In this document: positions 56,831-64,000 of the stretch, one piece after another
Position numbering within the stretch: the stretch's first letter is position 1
Layout of the letters: each line of letters starts with the position of its first letter
Origin: Dryococelus australis
Lineage: Eukaryota > Arthropoda > Insecta > Phasmatodea > Phasmatidae
Length of the DNA: 64,000 bases
NCBI GenBank assembly: GCA_029891345.1
Contig: CM056994.1
Coordinates: forward strand, 143,800,457-143,864,456
Reading direction: 5' to 3'
Translations under genes and position numbers: made by a program
Notes under the pieces: generated by a model
The model's input: the letters and a program-made list of their open reading frames with translations, nothing else
What the model was told of the DNA's origin: nothing
The model's database searches: none

Positions 56831-59800
56831 ACAAAACTAAATTTAAAAAAAAAACAATACGATTCGTTTTGTATGCGTAAACTTGCCCACGCATCGATCT
56901 AGTTACTGTAAACTACACGACGCCAACTGCCTGCGGCTAGGCCACCTTCTGCTATGTCCGCTTCAGTTCGGTGAAGAAAGCACTACCACCGTAGTTTCTA
57001 ACACAGGTTGACGCAGCCATTTGCCCCCTCCCCCTCTACCATGCCGATATTCTTACCCTGCCACTCCTCCGTCGGCGGGGAATCTACTGCGACCATCTAC
57101 ATCTTGGTTTTGCTAGCCAAATAGTTGTTTTCTTATCATGTGCAGTATTGTTTCCTGAGTAGAATGTGTACCACATGAGTGAAATGTTACCTTAAAGTAG
57201 CCTAAATATAAGTTGGAATTTAATATTTATTTCAAATATAACATTGTCAGGAAACTGTCTGGGCAAGCACTGCTAGTGTTGCTTGCACTAAAGAGACGCC
57301 ACTGGAGGTCACTCATTTGCTGGTCTGTTTCCCTGCTATATCATTCTGCTTCCCGAGTTCAGAGCGACGACTTCGTTGAGGCCCGATATTTGTGGGGCTA
57401 GTTTAGAACCATCATGTTGGGCAGTTGACGATTGTGGCACTCGTTTGGGAATATAATTTGGCTTTGTACTTTGAGTTATGAGTGAGTTTTACCAGTTATG
57501 CTTTTGTGTATTGAGTTGGTATGGCTTTATGTTTAGAAATAATTATTGATTCAGGCTTCCTTTGCCATGTTCTCATGATTTTGGGCGATTCACATTTCTG
57601 AAGCATATCATTTCCGCCAGTATCTCTCTACTGGTTAAATGGTTTGATAGTGACCAATACGACTACACTGCTTGGGGATTGTTGTTGCTGCTAAGGATTA
57701 GTATTGATTTTGCTAGCTGCGGCATTTTATAGCATACAGTTACATTATGCTTGTTTTGAATATTTTTAGCGAAATGTTGATGGGATTACATCTGTAACAT
57801 CTGTATCATTGAATTGACGTGCCTACAAAGTGGGCAGTAGAGGATAGGGCATGATAATGCTAAATTTTTGTAATGAATTTAATCTGTGCTAAGAAGATGT
57901 GAGTCCCCCTGATTATTAGGGAGAGTATTATGATTGAATTTCAGGTTTCGCCTTTTAAATGAAATATTTGTTTTTCATGTGTTGAACACACTACATTACT
58001 ACGTGCTGCAACTAACCCTTTTCAGGACGCTTCACTGGGTTCAGTATTATAGTACATGAAGTCAATCGACGGGAATTTCAAGTTAATAGATGTATTAATT
58101 TTAGTGTTTGTTTCACTCCTGGGCGAGATTTATTGTGGGGCTTTTTTATCTTAAAATATCGAAACTATTTTCCCATTAACGAACGGCTGTGTTAAATGTT
58201 ATGTTTGATTGTCAAATGTGCTTAGGGCAGATTGTTTTAACGTTTAAGGTTTAAAACCGTTTGAAAGTACGTTATTTAAAGGAAACTCTTTATTCAAATC
58301 AATTTTCTCTGAACTCAAAATTTACGCTATTTCAGCGCTTAAACGATACAAGTGTTTACTTGATTGCATGGAAACATCAACTATTTTTAAAACGCGTGGG
58401 TGGTTATCTGCTTGGAATTTTGTGAATTTAATGAAGGAGGGTAATTTTTAATGTTCAATCGTACATCGTTAGCCCATTGATAAATGACGAAATTTTTTGT
58501 GTATTATCCTTCCAGAGCTTCGTGACAGAAAAAATTTTTAGTGACTTTATGGTTTAAAGGTTTGGGAGCAAAATATTTTATAAAAACTTGTGCGATATTA
58601 AGAGAATCGTTTATATTAGAGACAATATTTAAAATTAATGGATTACGTTCTTATGAACGATTATGAACACTAAATAATTCAATAATTCACTGCCCATTTT
58701 GTGTAATATAGAGTTCTTTCTGTCATTTCAATAAACGTGTGTTTTGATATATTCATGGCATTTTTCTTGCATAACATTGAATAATGACATGTGGAGCATG
58801 AAATAATGATAATACGTTGTTTTTTCAAGTGTATCACTCATGTTGTTTAAAATAAACATTAGCATTTATTGAGATATTGCCTTGCTCTGTTCTAAATACT
58901 TTCTTAAGCCGTAGTTACGGCACACTTGGATTTCATTCCGACTCCAGACTCATTTTCTTCTAAATCTTATATTTAACTTTCATTATATATTCCTGTAATA
59001 TTTAGGTCCGAAAGATAATAAATATTTCTATGGTTCCATGTCTCGAACGTAAGTCCTTGCACAGTGCTTAATTGGTGGATATTGCTTAAACATTTATATC
59101 GGGTGTATGTCATCAGCTAGCAGTTTGCACGCAAACCTCACTGATAAACTTCGAAAACTTGCATCATTAATCGAATAGTGAAACACTTTTTCTACACTGA
59201 TCCGCATATCTGATTGATACAACAACCCTTTTCGCCTTTAATAAAAGTTGATAAAAACAGTCTCTGAATACTTCTTAGTCCAACAGACAGTTAATATTCT
59301 TTCTATTTTAAGGTCTCGAACTCAGGTCCTTGCACCATACCTCGCATTTGGAGATGGCTTAAATCCTTATATAAGATGCACATTAATGCTAAACAAATAA
59401 CATCAGAAGGGCTTAAAATAACTCCCATCATCAATTGGTTACAAACCTGTTATATCACTCTGATTCCTATATCCGATGTCTAAAGCTTCCATTTCACCTC
59501 TGAAATTTTTTCTAAGTCTAAAAGTATATTATGAGTTTTTCAATTATCGGCTCTTGAGCTGGAGGCACTACGACACGCTTAAACGATAGATATTGCTTAA
59601 ATGTATATGTTAGGAGCACGTAAAAGACAGAAAATTACGTATAAAGTTAATGTCTGGAAACAGTGTTTTAAGGATATACCAATTACTCACGGAAATCATC
59701 ACTCACTGGAGAACAGTGCCTTGCAATAAACAAAACAATGTGTACAAGAAAATTTATATTTTACCTGTGTATATTTTTTCCACTTATTGCACTTTACTGA

Positions 59801-61263
59801 ATACTTTTTGCTTAAAAGATGTACATTGCATTTTACTATTTAAAAGAAAAGTTTTAAAAATTTTAATTCAGAATATATATAAGTAAAAAAGTAAAAACTT
59901 TATGTTTCAGGTCACCAAGAAAAACGTTGCGAGTAAAAGCTTGGTAATAAAAAATAAAAGCTCCATAATTAACAAAATGTGAACACAAAATAATTGGATA
60001 ATGAAATTAAAACCCCAGAGATAACAACCCAAGCACAGTAAAAAAATCCACGACTACCCTGCCTAGAATCATGCTCGGTAAGCAGTGGAGAGGTGTCAAG
60101 TCTAAGCTGCCAAGGGCGACCTACTGTACGAACCTGATCAAATGTATAATTTGATAAAAGAATGACATATGTGGTTTGGTGACTCCCACCACGGAAAATT
60201 AGCATTCAATGCACTATTATTCAAATGATATACTCATGTTTCATCAGAATTATTTTTGCGGTAATCTGCTCGTGTTGTATGCAGCTCCAGTTCCTACTAC
60301 TGTATTCGTGAAAGAGATTTTGAGAGCAGTTCGTTCTTTAAACTTATTATTAGTGTTCTGAACAGAAATTATAAATGACTTTGTTCTTTAATAGCGCAAA
60401 ACATTATGTGTACGGTCAAGTAGTCGAAAAGATTTTTACGTGCATTTCTGACGTTTAAAGAATGACACGAATTAAATTTTAAAACAATATTTATAGGCCG
60501 TAAACTTCAATTTCATTTTAAACATATTTGTTTATATGTTAAGTCACGAAAAACATTTACTTTGTGAAGTTTCGGGCTGTATTTTATGGCTTGCATTTCG
60601 AGAGAGTTCGATTGTATCAGTAGAATATATATAAGCATAGTTATATATATATATATAATTTTTCAGTCTTAGAAAATCAAATGTATCACAGATACTGCAT
60701 GAGACGTTAGTGTCTGCAAAGAAATATAGTACCTGGCTAAGTATTGGGCCATTTTACACAAGTTTAGTTTGTGTGCGTGTGTTTAAGAGTGTTATATAGG
60801 AAGCTCAAACTTAGTGTTCGTCTCTCAGGCCTGAAATAAACGGCGCAGTTGGGTGGAGTCTCGGGGCAGGGGTGTGGTCGACTCAGGGCAGGTGATGCTA
60901 GAGCTAGGAAGCTAGGAGCGTGGAGGGGACAGACTCGCATTACCCCTCTCCGTGAAGTGCATCATTCCCTCTCCGTGAAGTGACGGGGTAACATCGCCAC
61001 GGAAAACCCAGACCACCAGTTCCAAGTCCAGTGCTTGAGGCGCGGTCCAGTCTGAACCTACAGGACAATAGTAAAGTTCTCATACAAACATTTTGTGTTG
61101 CTCAAGGGTCTTAAACAGCGCCGAAGCCAGGGGTTGGTCTGGAAAAGGCAAAAGGGGGCCGCTGCCATCCCTGGAAATTACCCCAACTGTAGACCATCTT
61201 GAAGAAAACGAAACGGGAAGTTCTTTCCTATAATTTAAATTATCTTACTTTAATGCGACCACA

Positions 61264-61271
61264 TATTATAT

Positions 61272-61342
<71 letters not shown>
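61264..61342. repeat. (TA)n microsatellite
   Basis: About 79 bp of TA with one interruption. Confidence 0.97.
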
Positions 61343-61345
<3 letters not shown>

Positions 61346-63863
61346 ATCAGGAACGAACTTCATGATCTCTCAAAACCTAAATTAAAGAACTGGCTTCTAA
61401 ATAGTAACATCCAGAAAAAAAAATCATGTGGCTTCGTAACTGTAACAAAATTAGATTGATTCAAAATAATTTACCCTTTGCTGATTACCATTAGGATTTT
61501 TAAATGCCAGTTACATAAAAGCTAAGAGAAATTCCAATTAATATCATTAGTAAAACAGTTATGTCAAGTGTCCTTGTTTCTCAGTAGTGTCGCACATTTC
61601 CTATGTTCCATATGTCTGTGCCTTCATGTTATATTTTAATCATTTTGAAACTTATGCTAATTTATTTGGTACACAAGGTGTGTACCGTAAAGTGTGTCTG
61701 TTGCTAGAGGTGTCCACTATAGACGGAGTATTTCCTGCTCGGCCCAGGTTAGCACCGTGCAAATGTAATTACTAACTGGGTTTGTTACACACTCGCATAA
61801 AAACAGTCGCAATGTATTTTCATTACATTTGGACTACATATTTTACAATATTAATTTTTTTAACATATAATTTTTAATGGTGTGTTCCGCAGTGGATGTG
61901 AGCACCACAAGTAATTTGGTTCAGGCTGGTGTTAAGAAACGAGCCAGTATAATTATCTGTTCCTTCATCAATACGATTGAGCTTGGCAAGAAATTGATGA
62001 TAATCATAAATATATGCACCAAAGAACCCAGCCAACTAACCTACTTAGGGTAACTTCCACAACATATATACACTCACAATCTTCTGTCCAGACAGTGAGA
62101 ATATTCAACATAATACTTGAAACGATACGCAAATTTCGAGTATACACATACTTATTCTACAAAATACCACTGCTGTGATGTGTACTTGCATATAAGATAT
62201 TTATTTAATATTGAAATGTTATTTTACATGTTACGTAGGGTACACGCAGCCAGCTTATGCTCGAATGAAAATATGTTTATAGTCTTACTGTTTTTTTTTA
62301 TGTTCTTAAGTGTGGGATACTATGCAAATCAGCTTAAGTTGGCAATATCAGCTAATATCACTTAGTCTATAGACTTAAGGAATGCACCCGTATTAATTTC
62401 ATATGAATGTACGTAAAATTAGAATTTGTAACTGACAATGAATTGGAATGGTGAACGGAGGCTCTGTTCTCCATCTTGTCTTTATTGGGTCCTTATTGTA
62501 GCCGGCCAGGACGGCCTGAGCTCAGTTTAAAAGGCTAATATTAAGTATGTAAAGTAAATTAACCCCAACGGAAATGTTACGGTCAGTGGTTTTGAACATA
62601 GGCGTATGTGTTAAATGCCAATAAAGGTAGCGGAGTGCTATTTCAGCTAATATACAGCAGCTGAATACGGTATTGTGTATGGTCACTTACATTGACATTT
62701 ACGCAGCGGTGATTTGGAATCGATTGTAAAATATAGCTGCATTCAACTAATAATATTTCCCTGGCTTGTCGCACATGCCTTGAGTAGTGTGTTTAATTTT
62801 GCTCTACTGACTAATGTATAGCTAGCCAGGGTAATTAAAGTAGAGTAATCAGAGACATAGAGCTAAGTCAGTCATCTACGGAGGTGCGAGAACAAGTGTT
62901 AATTTGTGTTAAACTATATATTTTACACTACAAGATATTTTATTTTTAAATACGTAGGTGAGGCACACCAGAAAGACTATGTTTTAATTTACTACACTTG
63001 CTTGCATAACTATTATTTTTAGCAGACATAGGGAGGTGTATTCATTTAAATTTTATTGGTCAGCGGCTGCGTGTATATTTCCTCGTGTTTGTCGTACACA
63101 GCTTTAAGGTCAAGGTCTGGCGTCATATGAATGGAATATTTTAGTCCATCAAATTTGACACTTCACCATTGAACAGATATTCTGATTTAAATGCTACACA
63201 GATTGTCAATTAATTTGTATCCCTCTTGTGTTCGGTTGAAAGTAACACGTGTATAGCTGTTTTAAGGAGCTGAATGCTGTCCGGAACAGGTTTCCTGGCA
63301 TATGTCTGCTGAATAGTCAGTTACGTGTATGCGATTATGTTAAGTGCAATTAGCTTACAATTTGATTGTTAATGTGTCCTTAGCTATAGCCATTTTGCAA
63401 ACAGTTGCAGTGTGTATGGTGTTGGCCTATGCTTATTAAAGGACCTATGTGCAAAAGTATACCTTTGTTTTCACACACTCCTACACACGCTTACTAGTCA
63501 GCTGTAAGCTGCTGTTAGCTCTATGAGTAATCGAACCGAAACTAAGGAAACATTTCAGCACCCACACTACTACAGAGATTTAGATAAATTCTTTTCACAG
63601 TCGTTTGAAAACTACAAATGTTTGTTAAGTTAAAATCTTCCCACAGAAATCCTAAACGAGGAAGAAAATTCACATAATATTTTTTCCAACATAATTGTAA
63701 AGGGTTTGAATGTAATCAACATTTATGCTATTTTATATCTGAAGAATAGTATAATTTTATCTAATTATGTGCTATTTTGGGCGTAAAAACTTTATTCTAT
63801 GATATTCTTATTATTTATAAAATCGCCCTTCAAAACAATTTTTGTAGTTGTACTGTTCAGTGA

Positions 63864-63864
63864 A

Positions 63865-63933
<69 letters not shown>
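63864..63933. repeat. (TA)n microsatellite
   Basis: About 70 bp of TA with one interruption. Confidence 0.97.
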
Positions 63934-63934
<1 letters not shown>

Positions 63935-64000
63935 CAGAAACATGTGGTTTCGCGGAAATCAAAACGATATTGTTATCTTTAACGTTGGTAGCCAGCAACA

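Larger units (their letters stand above)
56831..64000. other. No recognised gene
   Basis: AT-rich, with short frames only (for example 57213-57401 plus and 59969-60205 minus). A GC-richer patch at about 60840-61200 shows tandem CTCCGTGAAGTG units but no gene. I see no transposase or RNA gene here. Confidence 0.45.

Noticed and set aside
55918-57060. Candidate complete hAT bounded by CAGGGAACAT and the complement of TTACCCTG
   Set aside because: The flanking 8 bp (ACTGTGTA and CCACTCCT) do not match, so I only report the transposase fragment.
59969-60205. 78-residue frame on minus
   Set aside because: No recognisable motif and no supporting context; length is within chance expectation.
60293-60301. 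CCTACTACT, identical to the right end of the palindromic family
   Set aside because: No mirrored arm, no AGTAGTAGG partner with GTATTC flank and no subterminal array nearby; a 9-mer match by chance is plausible in 64 kb.

Overview
The window looks like eukaryotic, probably arthropod and most likely insect, intergenic DNA. It is AT-rich, full of (TA)n microsatellites and nested mobile elements, and shows no intact host gene that I recognise. No ribosomal RNA, CRISPR array or bacterial operon is visible. I cannot name the species.

Layout. (1) 1-3300: the polymerase end of a decayed Polinton/Maverick (adintovirus-like) element on the minus strand, running off the left edge. (2) 3300-5168: no recognised gene, with one GC-rich island and one microsatellite. 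(3) 5169-10110: a large imperfect palindrome whose two arms each carry an outward-facing C2H2 zinc-finger gene remnant; a tRNA-derived SINE with an 11-bp target duplication sits in the right arm. (4) 10110-16950: mostly unassigned. (5) 16957-27854: a second, complete palindrome of the same kind. It has 9-bp inverted ends AGTAGTAGG...CCTACTACT and a perfect 6-bp target duplication (AGCCTA). It is split by a 4.2-kb hAT transposon that has its own decayed 8-bp target duplication. (6) 28482-29830: a decayed IS630/Tc1-type transposase on the minus strand. (7) 30089-31329: a MITE-like element. (8) 32913-38377: a third palindrome with AGTAGTAGG-type ends but a different interior. (9) 38378-44540: mostly unassigned, with a second SINE copy. 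(10) 44545-54895: a much fuller but heavily mutated Polinton, with polymerase, structural, packaging ATPase, integrase, fibre-like, protease, pX-like, PLA2-domain and major-capsid remnants. It is interrupted by a 1.3-kb internally deleted Helitron. (11) 54900-55440: another fragment of the zinc-finger element, directly against the Polinton end. (12) 55990-56830: a second hAT-like (ZMYM1-like) fragment. (13) 56830-64000: unassigned, AT-rich.

The most interesting signal is the set of three palindromic elements. They share AGTAGTAGG termini, at least one has a clean 6-bp target duplication, and two carry paired, outward-facing zinc-finger genes with subterminal tandem arrays rich in TCAAGGTCA motifs. 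A 6-bp duplication with AG...CT ends is what is known for Polintons, so these may be non-autonomous, foldback-type passengers of the Polinton machinery whose remains lie at both ends of the window. That last step is inference. All the old virus-like genes seen here are broken by stops, frameshifts, deletions or lost catalytic residues.
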